Positions 9,008 through 18,200 of a stretch of DNA of 64,000 nt are shown piece after piece. Source of the DNA: Candidatus Krumholzibacteriota bacterium (GTDB taxonomy: Bacteria; Krumholzibacteriota; Krumholzibacteriia; LZORAL124-64-63); the NCBI GenBank assembly GCA_022711765.1, contig JAKLEB010000001.1, positions 660,694 through 724,693 on the forward strand. The letters are read 5' to 3'. The translations under genes and the position numbers were made by a program. Below the pieces are notes generated by a model. That model worked only from the letters and a program-made list of their open reading frames with translations, was not told where the DNA came from and did not search any database. The first letter of the stretch is position 1. Each line of letters begins with the position of its first letter.

Positions 9008-10235
9008 CGAAGAACCCGAGCAGGCGACCGTCTCGCTCGACCCGGATCTCGACGATGTCCCCCGGATCGTGCCGGCGCAGCGCCTCCGTGAATCCCGCGA
9101 GGCCGGCGACCTCCGCGCCGCCGAGCTGGCGCAGCACGTCGCCCGCGCGCAAGCCCGCGAGCGCCGCCGGCCCGCCGGCGATGACGTCGCCGACGACATA
9201 GCCGGACCCGCTGGTCGCCTCGAAGTCCGGCACGGTGCCGAGCCAGGTCTGCCGGTTGCCGGCGTCCAGGAGCGGCGCCGACTCGGGCGGCGCCACGAAC
9301 GTGAACCGGCCGCTGGCTCGCCGGAGTCCGTCCACGAGCCGGACCGCGACCTCGGCGACCCGCGCGAGGCCGTCGAGGTCGACCGCCCCGAGGCTGTCGG
9401 CCGTCGAGTTCATCTCGGGATAGGCGCCGGTGAAGAGGAACAGCGCCGGGATGCCGTGGGCCAGGAAGCTGGCGTGGTCGCTGCGGACGAGCGACGGATC
9501 CTGGGACCGCACGGGCAGATCGCCGGCGGCGGCCGCGATCAGGTCGGGCAGGAGCGGACAGGTCTCGAGCCCGGCGACGTGGAGCGGTCCGGCACCGAGC
9601 TTGCCGACGGCGTCGAGGTTGACCATCGCGTCGACCTGACCCGGAGGAACCGGCGGATTCGCCGCGAACCAGGCCGAACCGAGAAGTCCGACCTCCTCGG
9701 CGCCGAAGGCGCAGACGAGGAGCGAACGGCGAGCGCCGGGGTCCTGGCGCGTCGCCACCGCCTCGACGGCGACGTGCCTCAGCACGGCGACCCCCGACGC
9801 GTTGTCGCCCGCGCCCGGATAGTACTCGCCGGGAGCCGGAACGCCCTTGCCGCGCGGATCGACGCGACCCAGGTGGTCCAGGTGCGCGCCGACCACGATC
9901 CAGCGATCCTCGAGATCGCCGCAGCCGGGCACGCAGCCGAGCACGTTGAGCGAGGAGTCGCCCTCCGCCGCCCCGGGCAGCGCGAACGCCTGGAACCACC
10001 CGGATTCGTCCGGGCCGGCCGGGGCGAGACCGGCCTCGGCGAACCAGGCCGCGACGAGGGCGGCGGCGTCACGCTCCCCCGCGGTCGCCGACCCGCGGCC
10101 GGCGAGCCGGGGCGCCGTCAGCGCGGCGATCGTCGTCGCCAGGCCGGCAGGCTCGGCCCGAGCGGCCACGTCGGCGGCCTGCACGCCGAGGCCGCCGGCC
10201 ACAACCACGAGCAACGTCAGATCGATCAGCCGCAT
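8973..10235 (-). CDS. Secreted M28-family zinc aminopeptidase with C-terminal PDZ domain
   Basis: This 420-residue protein starts with a signal peptide (MRLIDLTLLVVVAGG). Its M28 domain carries the usual two-zinc ligand set: AHLDHLG, GAGDNASG, FGAEEVG, NLDAVG and RSDHASF. The last 90 residues form a PDZ-like module (GYVVGDVIAGGPAALAGLRAGDV). It probably removes N-terminal amino acids from peptides outside the cytoplasmic membrane. The ATG at 10235 is preceded by AGGGGAG and starts 8 bases after the ggt stop, so the two genes are co-transcribed. Pairing with gamma-glutamyltransferase suggests stepwise breakdown of gamma-glutamyl peptides, which is an inference. The 3' end overlaps the convergent acyl-CoA synthetase gene. 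Confidence 0.9.
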   Translation of the reverse strand: MRLIDLTLLVVVAGGLGVQAADVAARAEPAGLATTIAALTAPRLAGRGSATAGERDAAALVAAWFAEAGLAPAGPDESGWFQAFALPGAAEGDSSLNVLGCVPGCGDLEDRWIVVGAHLDHLGRVDPRGKGVPAPGEYYPGAGDNASGVAVLRHVAVEAVATRQDPGARRSLLVCAFGAEEVGLLGSAWFAANPPVPPGQVDAMVNLDAVGKLGAGPLHVAGLETCPLLPDLIAAAAGDLPVRSQDPSLVRSDHASFLAHGIPALFLFTGAYPEMNSTADSLGAVDLDGLARVAEVAVRLVDGLRRASGRFTFVAPPESAPLLDAGNRQTWLGTVPDFEATSGSGYVVGDVIAGGPAALAGLRAGDVLRQLGGAEVAGLAGFTEALRRHDPGDIVEIRVERDGRLLGFFVTLGDRSQRPR

Positions 10236-10243
10236 GGTCTCCC

Positions 10244-11926
10244 CTAGTAGCCGGCCGCGAGGCCCATGCCGCGCGGATCGCTCGCTCCTGTCCAGCGGCC
10301 GGACGCCAGGTCGCGCACGATGACCTGCACGTTGCCGATGGTCGCCCGGGCCGTCAGCACGTGGCCGCGCTCCTCCAGCCCGCGCCGGGTCTCCGGCGAC
10401 ATGCCGTATTCCTCGTACCAGCCCGTGGCGGGCCGCCACTGGTGATGGATGCGCGGCGCGGCGACCGCCTGCCGCGCGTCCATGCCGAAATCCACCACGT
10501 GGACGATCGTCTGCAGGGTGGCGGAGATGATCCGGGACCCGCCCGACGACCCGGTGACCATGTAAACGTCGTCGCCGGCGAGCAGCAACGTCGGGGTCAT
10601 GCTCGAGAGCGGCCGCCGGCCAGGTCCGATCTCGTTGCGGGTCCCCTGGACCAGCCCGAAGGCGTTGGGGACCCCGGGCGCCGTGGTGAAGTCGTCCATC
10701 TCATCGTTGAGGACGATCCCGGTCTGGCCCGCGACCAGGCCGGCGCCGAAGCTCAGGTTGATGGTCAGGGTGGCCGCCACGGCGTTGCCCTCGCCGTCGA
10801 CGATCGAGAGGTGGGTCGTGTGCGGCGGATCGGCGACGAGCGGCGCGCCGGCGATCTCGTGGACGGGGATCGCGATGTCGGGGCGGATCCGCGCGCGCTG
10901 GCTGTCCGCATGGGCGCGGCCGAGGAGCATGGCGACCGGTACGTCGGCGAAATCGGGGTCGCCGAGAAACCGGCTGCGGTCGGCGAAGGCGAGCTTCATC
11001 GCCTCGAGCATCAGGTGCCACGTCGGGACCGAACCGTAGCCGGCCACCGCGAGGTCGAACGGGCCGAGGATGTTGAGCATCTGGACGAGGTGGACCCCGC
11101 CGCTGCTGGGCGGCGGCATGCTCAGGACGGTATAACCGCGATAGGTGCCGCGGACCGGCTCGCGCCAGACGGTCCGGTAGCCGGCGAGGTCCTCGCGGCA
11201 GAGCACGCCGCCCCGGGCGGCGACCGCGTCGACGATGGCTGCGGCGATCGGGCCGTCGTAGAACGCGCTCTCGCCGCCGGCGGAGATCGCCGCGAGCGTG
11301 CGCGCGAGGTCCGGCTGGCGCAGGATCGTGCCGGCCTCCGGCACCCGGCCCTCCGGCAGGAAGACCGCCTGCAGGCCCGGGTCGAGCCGTCCCGCGTCCA
11401 GCTCCTCGCGGAGGCGCGCGGCGAGCATCGTCGAGACCGGAAAACCGTCGCGGGCGATCTCGATCGCCGGCTGGCAGAGACGCGACCACGGCAAGCGGCC
11501 GAACCGGCGGTGCAGGTCCGCGAACCCGCGCACGAGACCGGGCACGGCGACGCTCAACGCTCCCGTGCAGCTGCGCTCGGCGTCCGCGCGCCCGCCGGCG
11601 TCGAGGAACATGTCGCGGGTCGCGCCGGCCGGCGCGGTCTCCCGCGCGTCCAGCGCGTAGGCGACGCCGCCCTGCCGCTGATAGCCGACCAAGAACCCGC
11701 CGCCGCCGAGGCCGCTGCTGAAGGGTTCGGTCACGCCCAGCACGAATCCTCCGGCGATGACGGCGTCGGCGGCGCTGCCGCCCTCGCGGAGAACCGCGAG
11801 GGCGGCAAGCGTGGCCTGTCGCTCGGCGGTCACGACGATGGCGTGGTCGCCGGTCGCCGGCACGTCGTCGGCTCGCGCGACGCCGACTGCGAGCAGCAAC
11901 AGGCACACCAGCGCGGCATTGCGCAT
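10244..11926 (-). CDS. ggt: Gamma-glutamyltransferase (Ntn-hydrolase precursor)
   Basis: This 560-residue precursor cleaves or transfers gamma-glutamyl groups, for example from glutathione. It has a signal peptide (MRNAALVCLLLLAVGVARA) and the family motifs GLGGGGF, PPPSSGG and RRPLSSMTPT. The autoprocessing site is at HTTHLSIVD: the first Thr before the TH, near residue 369, would become the N-terminal nucleophile of the small subunit. The ATG at 11926 follows GGGAGG at normal spacing. It sits 4 bases after the stop of the B3/B4 gene and 8 bases before the M28 peptidase start. The long open frame to 12202 is a shadow of the upstream gene. Periplasmic or extracellular peptide salvage is the likely role. 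Confidence 0.93.
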   Translation of the reverse strand: MRNAALVCLLLLAVGVARADDVPATGDHAIVVTAERQATLAALAVLREGGSAADAVIAGGFVLGVTEPFSSGLGGGGFLVGYQRQGGVAYALDARETAPAGATRDMFLDAGGRADAERSCTGALSVAVPGLVRGFADLHRRFGRLPWSRLCQPAIEIARDGFPVSTMLAARLREELDAGRLDPGLQAVFLPEGRVPEAGTILRQPDLARTLAAISAGGESAFYDGPIAAAIVDAVAARGGVLCREDLAGYRTVWREPVRGTYRGYTVLSMPPPSSGGVHLVQMLNILGPFDLAVAGYGSVPTWHLMLEAMKLAFADRSRFLGDPDFADVPVAMLLGRAHADSQRARIRPDIAIPVHEIAGAPLVADPPHTTHLSIVDGEGNAVAATLTINLSFGAGLVAGQTGIVLNDEMDDFTTAPGVPNAFGLVQGTRNEIGPGRRPLSSMTPTLLLAGDDVYMVTGSSGGSRIISATLQTIVHVVDFGMDARQAVAAPRIHHQWRPATGWYEEYGMSPETRRGLEERGHVLTARATIGNVQVIVRDLASGRWTGASDPRGMGLAAGY

Positions 11927-11930
11927 CGGA

Positions 11931-12620
11931 TCAACCTCCCAGGATGTCCGCGAACGCCTCGCGCGCGCCGCAGTGGCGCGCGAACAAGGACGCGAAGTGG
12001 GCTGCGTGGTCGGCCAGGCGCGACGCCGGGTAGGTCCCGGTCGCGAAGACGGCGGCGAGGATGCGGATCGTCGCGGCGCGGACGGCAGTGCGCGCGCTGT
12101 CGCTCGTGGGCGACCCGAAGGCGCCCTCCCGATCGAAGAGCCCCAGCCGACCGCCGAGGTGGACGACGTCCTTGCGGATGCCAGGGTACTCCTCGCCCGC
12201 ACGTCCGGTTCGCACGACGATGTCGCCCCGGATCAGGTCGCGATCGTACAGGCCGATCGGCAACAGGTAGGTGAGGCTCGCCAGGTTGCAGCAGTCGACG
12301 GCGTTGTTGAGCCGGTACAGGCCCTTGCCGTTCAGGACACGGCGCAGCAGGGCCTCGCTGCTGGGACGGTGACGCGAGGGGTCCATGCCGAAGCTCTTGT
12401 AGAGATCGCGGGCTTCCTGCAGGCCTGCGATCTCGCTCGGCGCGCGCCCAGCGTGCGCGGTCCGCAGGTCGCGCGCGAGCGCCTCGGTCTCCTCCCAGAC
12501 GGCAGGCTGGTCGCGAACCGTGATCTCGTCGAGGCAGATCACCGCGACCTGGACGCGGCCGGCCGTCGTGTCATCGAGCGCCACGGTCCGGCCGTCGGGC
12601 AGCGTCGAACGAAGCGCCAC
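11931..12620 (-). CDS. B3/B4 tRNA-binding-domain protein
   Basis: This protein of about 229 residues matches the free-standing B3/B4 domain family (COG3382), which resembles the editing domain of phenylalanyl-tRNA synthetase beta subunit. Recognisable stretches are GKGLYRLNNAVDCCNLASL, LPIGLYDRDLI and GEEYPGIRKDVVHL. Such proteins are suggested to hydrolyse mischarged aminoacyl-tRNA or small substrates, but their role is poorly known. The GTG at 12620 has an AGG nine bases upstream and lies six bases after the rfbB stop; a TTG three codons earlier is an alternative. The CFG-like cysteine pair (DCC) is conserved-looking. Its place between rfbB and ggt looks like operon packing rather than a pathway link. 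Confidence 0.8.
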   Translation of the reverse strand: MALRSTLPDGRTVALDDTTAGRVQVAVICLDEITVRDQPAVWEETEALARDLRTAHAGRAPSEIAGLQEARDLYKSFGMDPSRHRPSSEALLRRVLNGKGLYRLNNAVDCCNLASLTYLLPIGLYDRDLIRGDIVVRTGRAGEEYPGIRKDVVHLGGRLGLFDREGAFGSPTSDSARTAVRAATIRILAAVFATGTYPASRLADHAAHFASLFARHCGAREAFADILGG

Positions 12621-12625
12621 GGCGA

Positions 12626-13654
12626 TCAACCTCGCTCGTAGCGGCCGCCGGGGCCGTAGAACCGCGCGTAGTAGTCGCGATAGGCGCCGCTGCGGATCTT
12701 CTCCCACCAGGACCGGTTCGCCAGGTACCAGGCCACCGTGCTGCGGATCCCCTCCGCAAACGGCCGGAGCGGCCGCCAGCCGAGCTCGCCGCGGATCTTG
12801 TCGGCGACGATGGCGTAACGCCGATCGTGCCCGGGCCGGTCCGGCACGAACTCGATCAGCGATTCCGGCTTGCCCAGCTCGGCGAGCAGGAGCTTCACGA
12901 GGGCGAGATTGGACCACTCGTTGCCGCCGCCGATGTTGTAGACCTCGCCGGAGCGCCCCTTGCGCATCACGAGGTCGATCGCACGGCAATGGTCCTCGAC
13001 ATGGAGCCAGTCGCGCACGTTGAGGCCGTCGCCGTAGACCGGCAGCGGTCTGTCCTCGAGCGCATTGGCGATCATCAGCGGGATCAGCTTCTCCGGAAAC
13101 TGGAAGGGACCGTAGTTGTTGCTGCAGCGCGTGATGCAGACGTCGAGGCCGAAGGTCCGGTGGTAGGCGCGGCAGACCAGGTCGGCGGCGGCCTTGCTCG
13201 CCGCGTACGGCGAGTTCGGAGCCAGGGGGCTCGACTCGGAGAACCCGGGCGATTCCGGCGCCAGCGAGCCGTAGACCTCGTCGGTCGAGACCATCACGAA
13301 GCGGGCGAGCCGGTGCCGGGACGCGAGATCCAGCAGGACCTGGGTGCCGCGGGTGTTGGTGTCGAGGAAGACGCCCGGCGCCTCGAGCGAGCGGTCGACG
13401 TGGCTCTCGGCCGCGAAGTGGACCACGGCGTCGATCCGCTCCTCGGCGAGGACCCGGCCGACCAGCTCGCCGTCGCGGATGTCGCCGCGGACGAAGCGAT
13501 AGCGCGGGTGATCCTCCAGGCCGGCCAGGTTCTCGAGGTTGCCCGCATAGGTCAGGAGGTCGAGATTCACGATCCGGTCGCCGGTCGTCGCGAGCAGGTG
13601 CCGGATGTGGTTGCTGCCGATGAAGCCGGCGCCGCCCGTGACCAGGATGTTCAA
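12626..13654 (-). CDS. rfbB: dTDP-glucose 4,6-dehydratase
   Basis: This 342-residue short-chain dehydrogenase converts dTDP-glucose to dTDP-4-keto-6-deoxyglucose. It shows the NAD-binding TGGAGFIGSN, the VSTDEVYG segment carrying the catalytic Asp-Glu pair, and the YAASK catalytic Tyr/Lys. The start is a TTG at 13654 (LNILVTGG) with AGGAGAG upstream; no ATG exists nearby in frame. It follows rfbA by 11 bases. The product feeds deoxysugars such as rhamnose for surface polysaccharide. The rfbC and rfbD partners are not in this window. Confidence 0.95.
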   Translation of the reverse strand: MNILVTGGAGFIGSNHIRHLLATTGDRIVNLDLLTYAGNLENLAGLEDHPRYRFVRGDIRDGELVGRVLAEERIDAVVHFAAESHVDRSLEAPGVFLDTNTRGTQVLLDLASRHRLARFVMVSTDEVYGSLAPESPGFSESSPLAPNSPYAASKAAADLVCRAYHRTFGLDVCITRCSNNYGPFQFPEKLIPLMIANALEDRPLPVYGDGLNVRDWLHVEDHCRAIDLVMRKGRSGEVYNIGGGNEWSNLALVKLLLAELGKPESLIEFVPDRPGHDRRYAIVADKIRGELGWRPLRPFAEGIRSTVAWYLANRSWWEKIRSGAYRDYYARFYGPGGRYERG

Positions 13655-13665
13655 CGGTCTCTCTC

Positions 13666-14397
13666 CTATTCCGGCAGGTTGGCGCCCGACTCGGCCACCA
13701 GGTTGCTCGCGCGCAGCAGCGACGGGAACGTGCCCGCGTCGGTCCACCACCCCTCGAGCTCGCTCCACTCGAGCTGGCCGCGCTCGAGGTACATGTTGTT
13801 GACGTCGGAGATCTCGAGCTCGCCCCGCTGGCTCGGCTTCAGCCCGCGGATCATCTCGAACACCTGATGATCGTAGAAGTAGATGCCGGTCACCGCGTAA
13901 TCGGACTGCGGCTTGCTCGGCTTCTCCTCGATCCGTACGATCCGGCCGCCCGCGAAGACCGGCACCCCGAATCGTTCGGGATCGGGAACTCTCTTCAGCA
14001 GGATCCGCGCGCCCTTCCCCTGCCTCTGGTACGCCGCGACCGCGCCGCGGATGCTCCGCTCGACGATATTGTCGCCCAGCACGACCGCGAGCTTGCCGCC
14101 GTCGGCGAAGTCCTCGGCCAGCCGCAGGGCGTCGGCGATCCCGCCCTCGCCCTCCTGGTAGGTGTAGTGCAGGTCCTTCAGGCCGAATTCCTTGCCGTTG
14201 CCCAGCAGCTGGAGGAAGTCGCCCGCGAAGGTGCCGCCCGTCACGAGCAGGACCTCGTCGATCCCAGCGTTCACCAGGCACCGCAGGGGATAGTGGATCA
14301 TGGGGCGATCGTAGACCGGCAACAGGTGCTTGTTGGTGATCTTGGTGCAAGGCCAGAGCCGCGAGCCGAGCCCGCCGGCGAGGATGACGCCTTTCAT
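13666..14397 (-). CDS. rfbA: Glucose-1-phosphate thymidylyltransferase
   Basis: This 243-residue nucleotidyltransferase joins glucose-1-phosphate and dTTP to make dTDP-glucose. MKGVILAGGLGSRLWP is the signature loop, with the pyrophosphorylase K in KHLLPVYDRPMI. The metal-binding GDNI is also present. It is the short form, about 50 residues shorter than E. coli RmlA, as in many archaea and Gram-positives. Its ATG overlaps the stop of the BtpA-family gene (ATGA), so translation is coupled, and rfbB follows directly. Confidence 0.94.
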   Translation of the reverse strand: MKGVILAGGLGSRLWPCTKITNKHLLPVYDRPMIHYPLRCLVNAGIDEVLLVTGGTFAGDFLQLLGNGKEFGLKDLHYTYQEGEGGIADALRLAEDFADGGKLAVVLGDNIVERSIRGAVAAYQRQGKGARILLKRVPDPERFGVPVFAGGRIVRIEEKPSKPQSDYAVTGIYFYDHQVFEMIRGLKPSQRGELEISDVNNMYLERGQLEWSELEGWWTDAGTFPSLLRASNLVAESGANLPE

Positions 14398-15203
14398 GCC
14401 GGGTCCTTTCCGCGGCCCACGGCCGCCACCAGGGCACGGACGCGCTCGACATCGACACGGTCCGCGGTCTTGAGCGAGGTGCCGACGATGCAGCCATCGG
14501 CGAGACCGGAGAATCCCGACCAGTTGTCGCGAGTGACTCCGCTGCCCACGGCGAGCGGGCAGTCCGGCAACGCGTCGCGCAACCGGCGCACCTGCCCGGG
14601 GTCGGTCGCAGCGCCGGTCGCCGGCCCCGAGGCGACGATGACGTCCGCCAGCCCGCGCAATCGCAGGTCGCGGGCCTCGTCGGCCAGGTCCCGCTCTCCC
14701 AGCGGCACTGCATGCTTCACGCGGACGTCCGCCAGGATCCCCACGTGCGCGAGTCCTAGCTCGCGACGCCGCCGCAGCGTCCGGTGGGCGCGACCCGCCA
14801 GCAACCCCTGGTCGGCGACCGTCGCGCCGGTGTGGACGTTGATCCGGACGAACGCCGCGCCGGTCGCGGCCGCGAGGGCGAGGGCCGCGTCGGCGTCGTT
14901 GCGCAGGACATTGACGCCGACGACCACGTCCCCGGCGCGCCGCCGGAGCTCGGCCACGACGACGGCCATCGCCGCCACGGTCTCCGGGGGCACCCGGTCC
15001 GGCCAGAACGGCACATCGTGGAAATTCTCCACGAGGACCGCCCGGATGCCGCCCTGGACAAGGGCATCCAGATCGCCGGCCGCCGCATCGACGACGGCGC
15101 CGAGATCGCCGGCAAACGCCGGAGCGCCGGGCAGGGCCTGCAGGTGAATCATGCCGATCACCGGCGGGCGAAACCGGCGCTGGAATTCTGCGCGGTCCCA
15201 CAT
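14394..15203 (-). CDS. BtpA/SgcQ-family TIM-barrel protein
   Basis: This 269-residue protein matches the BtpA family (COG0434): VIGMIHLQALPGAP at the start, VLVENFHDVPF, VGVNVLRND, FVRINVHTGA and IVGTSLK at the phosphate-binding end. BtpA was described as a photosystem I biogenesis factor in cyanobacteria, and SgcQ is a putative sugar-metabolism enzyme. In non-phototrophs the reaction is unknown. The fold and the conserved phosphate-binding end suggest a phosphorylated small-molecule substrate. It is the first gene of a coupled unit with rfbA and rfbB, so a nucleotide-sugar or carbohydrate link is plausible. There is no Shine-Dalgarno sequence before the ATG, and a -10 element ends 8 bases upstream, so the mRNA may be leaderless. 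Confidence 0.87.
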   Translation of the reverse strand: MWDRAEFQRRFRPPVIGMIHLQALPGAPAFAGDLGAVVDAAAGDLDALVQGGIRAVLVENFHDVPFWPDRVPPETVAAMAVVVAELRRRAGDVVVGVNVLRNDADAALALAAATGAAFVRINVHTGATVADQGLLAGRAHRTLRRRRELGLAHVGILADVRVKHAVPLGERDLADEARDLRLRGLADVIVASGPATGAATDPGQVRRLRDALPDCPLAVGSGVTRDNWSGFSGLADGCIVGTSLKTADRVDVERVRALVAAVGRGKDPA

Positions 15204-15211
15204 GGGCGGGA

Positions 15212-15240
15212 AGTATAGCGGCCGGACCCCGGTGTTGCAC
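15212..15240 (-). promoter_or_regulatory. Promoter giving a possibly leaderless btpA-rfbAB transcript
   Basis: TATACT (15217-15212) is a strong -10 with GTGCAA (15240-15235) 17 bp upstream. The predicted start of transcription falls within a few bases of the ATG at 15203, leaving no room for a leader. Confidence 0.5.
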
Positions 15241-15250
15241 CCGGATTTCG

Positions 15251-15264
15251 CGCTGACGTCAGCG
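15251..15264. repeat. 14-bp perfect palindrome at the M6 protease stop codon
   Basis: CGCTGACGTCAGCG reads the same on both strands and contains the TGA stop of the M6 gene (15261-15259). It lies just upstream of the btpA promoter and could be an operator, or a coincidence of the Arg-stop codons. Confidence 0.35.
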
Positions 15265-18200
15265 GATCAGCGCCATCCGCCGGCACTGGGTGGAACCGTC
15301 CGCCACGAGTTGGAGCAGGTAGACGCCGGCCGCCGCGGGTCGGCCGCGGCTGTCGTTGCCGTCCCAGGCGTAGGCGTGCGTCCCGGCCCCGAGGCTGCCG
15401 TCGTGGATCGTGGCGATCCGGCGGCCGGACACGTCGAAGACGGCCAGCCGCACCGGTCCCGCGACCGCCAGATCGAACGAGATGTTGGTGCCCGGATTGA
15501 ACGGATTCGGCCAGACCGGCCGGAGCGCCGTCACGGCCGGGACCTCATCGGTCCCGGTGCCGCCCTCGAGGGGTTGGACGACCGCCAGGATCTGATCGGC
15601 GGCGACCGAGCGCAGCGTCTGCACGGCGCGATTCGGCCAGGTGACGACCAGGCTGTCCACCTGGGTCGCCTCGCCCAGACCGAAATGGACCCGGGTGGGT
15701 TCGCGCGACGGACCGCTGCGAGCCGGAACCTGCCGCAGCATGACGCGATCGCCGACGTGCGCACGCAGCACGGCCAACGTCGGCTCGCGCAGCGTGCCCC
15801 GCGCCACTGGATTCACCTGCAGCCAGTGTCCCCGATCCATGGTGTTGCGCAGCATGGCAGTCGGGGCGCCGTCGCAGTCGATCACGAGGTCGATGCCGCC
15901 GTCCCCGTCCAGATCGCCGGCGAGCGCCGCGACGTTGGGCCCGGCGACCTCCGGCAGCAGGATCGGAGATTCGACCCAGTGTCCTTCGCCGTCGTTCATC
16001 AGCAGGCGATCGGTCTCCGCGAAGCGCGTCACGTAGAGATCCAGGTCGCCGTCGTTGTCGAAGTCGGCCCAGACGGCGTCGCGCCCCTGGCCCGGCGTGT
16101 CGGTGTTCTCGCCGGACTCCAGGACGAACACCCCGTTGTACTGGCGCAGCACCACGTCCGCGGCCCCGTCCTGCACGACGTAGAGGTCGAAATCGGCGTC
16201 ACCGTCGAAATCGCCCCAGGCCACGGTCCCGCCGCGCCACGGGGTGCCCAGACCACCGTGGGTGACGTCGACGAACCGGGCCGGCAGGCGATTCTGGACG
16301 AGCACGTTCTCGCCGTAGAGATTGACCTGGTAGAGATCCGGGCGGCCGTCGGCATCGTAGTCGCACCAGGCGCCCGCCACGGTCCTCGCGAAGCTGAGAC
16401 CCGGCAGGATGTCCTGGACCTCGTATTCGCCGAAAAGCGGCGCGTCCCGGCCCGGAGCTCGCAGGAGCAGGTCCGGCTTGCCGTCGCGGACGAGGTGCAG
16501 GTCCAGGCGACGGTCCCCGTCGTAATCGAGCCAGACGGCGCCGCGGATCGCATCGAGTCCGGCCGGCGCCAGCTCGGCGGCGCCGGCGAATACGCCCGGC
16601 GCCTGCTGCCGCAGCAGGAGAGCGGGCAGGTCCCGGCGCACGACGAAGCAGTCCTGGTCCCCATCGGCGTCGACGTCGGCCCACGCCACGGACAGCGACG
16701 AGGTCTCGCCGGCGAGCGCCGGCGGTGTCACCTCGGTGAACTCCCAGCCTCCGTCATTGCGCACGAGCTGGTCGCTCGAGCCCTCCCGGCAGAGATAGAT
16801 GTCGAGATCGCCATCCGCGTCGAAATCCACCAGCTGCCCGCCGCGACCGGACACGGCCGAAGCGAGGATCGGCACCTCGGCCGTCATGAACGGCGGATGG
16901 GTGTAGGTCCCGCGAACCTCGGGGATCGGACCGGATGGCGGCACGATCACGGTCGACGACGGCGGCGCCTGCCAGCCAGGCACGTCCCGCCAGGTGATCA
17001 GGTAGGATCCGACGACGGGCACGTGCACGAGCCGGCTGCCCTCGCCGCTCTTCAGGTAGCCGTCGGCACCGACGATCAGCCAGGGAGCGCCCAGCGCGTC
17101 CGGCTCGACGGTGATCTGCAACGGGTAGATGCCGATCCCATCGCGGAAGTCGAAGATGACCGTGTCGCCCGCGGCGCTGACGTTGTCCAGGTACAGCGCG
17201 ACCGGCTGCCCGCGCCACCAGGTTGCCGCCGGGTCGCTGTCCGGACCGAAATGCGTGAACTCCGGCGCGCCGAATAGATCGGTCGCATCGCCCCAGTTGG
17301 CGTCGTGCTCGAGGTCCCAGCGGCCGTCCGCCTGGACCAGCGTCACCATGTAGTGGAGGTCGGGCGACATCACCTCCAGGTTGTTGTCGCCGCGCCAGTC
17401 GACGTGCCAGACCGCCAGGCCCTCATCCGGCAGGTCCGCGTCGCGGCCGGCGCGCCGCCGGTTCTCGACGAGGTACAGCTCGTTGTCGACGGCGGGATGC
17501 GGCACGACGAAGACCCGGTTGCCGGTCGCCGGAGCCTGCACGCGGGGCATGACCCCGTCCAGCAGCACGTCCTCGGTCCAGCCGGACCGGAACTTGAGGG
17601 GCCCGCACGGTTGCAGCGGATTGCGGTACGTGCTGGGATTGCTCATCAGGCAGAAGAGCCCGACCCCCCAGGACTCGCCGCCGGTGTCGTAGAGGTCGGC
17701 CCACTGGCAGAGCGCATGGCCGATCTCGTGACAGGGCGTCCCGAGCGTGAGCTCGTCGCGCATCGCGGTGATCTGCCACAGGCGCGCGATCACGCCGTCG
17801 GCATGGAATCCCGCCTCGCCGGCCTGGGGCCACAGGCCGACACCCCAGCTCCAGCGCGGCGCGCCGGCGTAGAAACAGCTCACGAGGTCGACGTAACCGT
17901 CGCCATTGGCGTCGTACTCGCCGAAATCGCAGCCGTGGCGCTCCAACTCCTCCAGGGCCTCGGTGACCAGAAGGCGTGCCCGCCAACCCGGCGAGAACCC
18001 CGGGTCCTCGTACCAGCTCTTCGGATGAGCGGCGCGGTAGTAATAGGGCGTGACCTCGTGGGTGAGGTCGAGGCGCCCCCCCGACACGTCGCGGAAATAG
18101 TCGCGGACCGAGCCGTTGTTCCCGTTCTCGCCGTATCCGATCTGGTTCAGGAAGGCCTCGACCTCGCCCGGGGTGAGCACCCCGCGCTCGTCGCTGAAAT

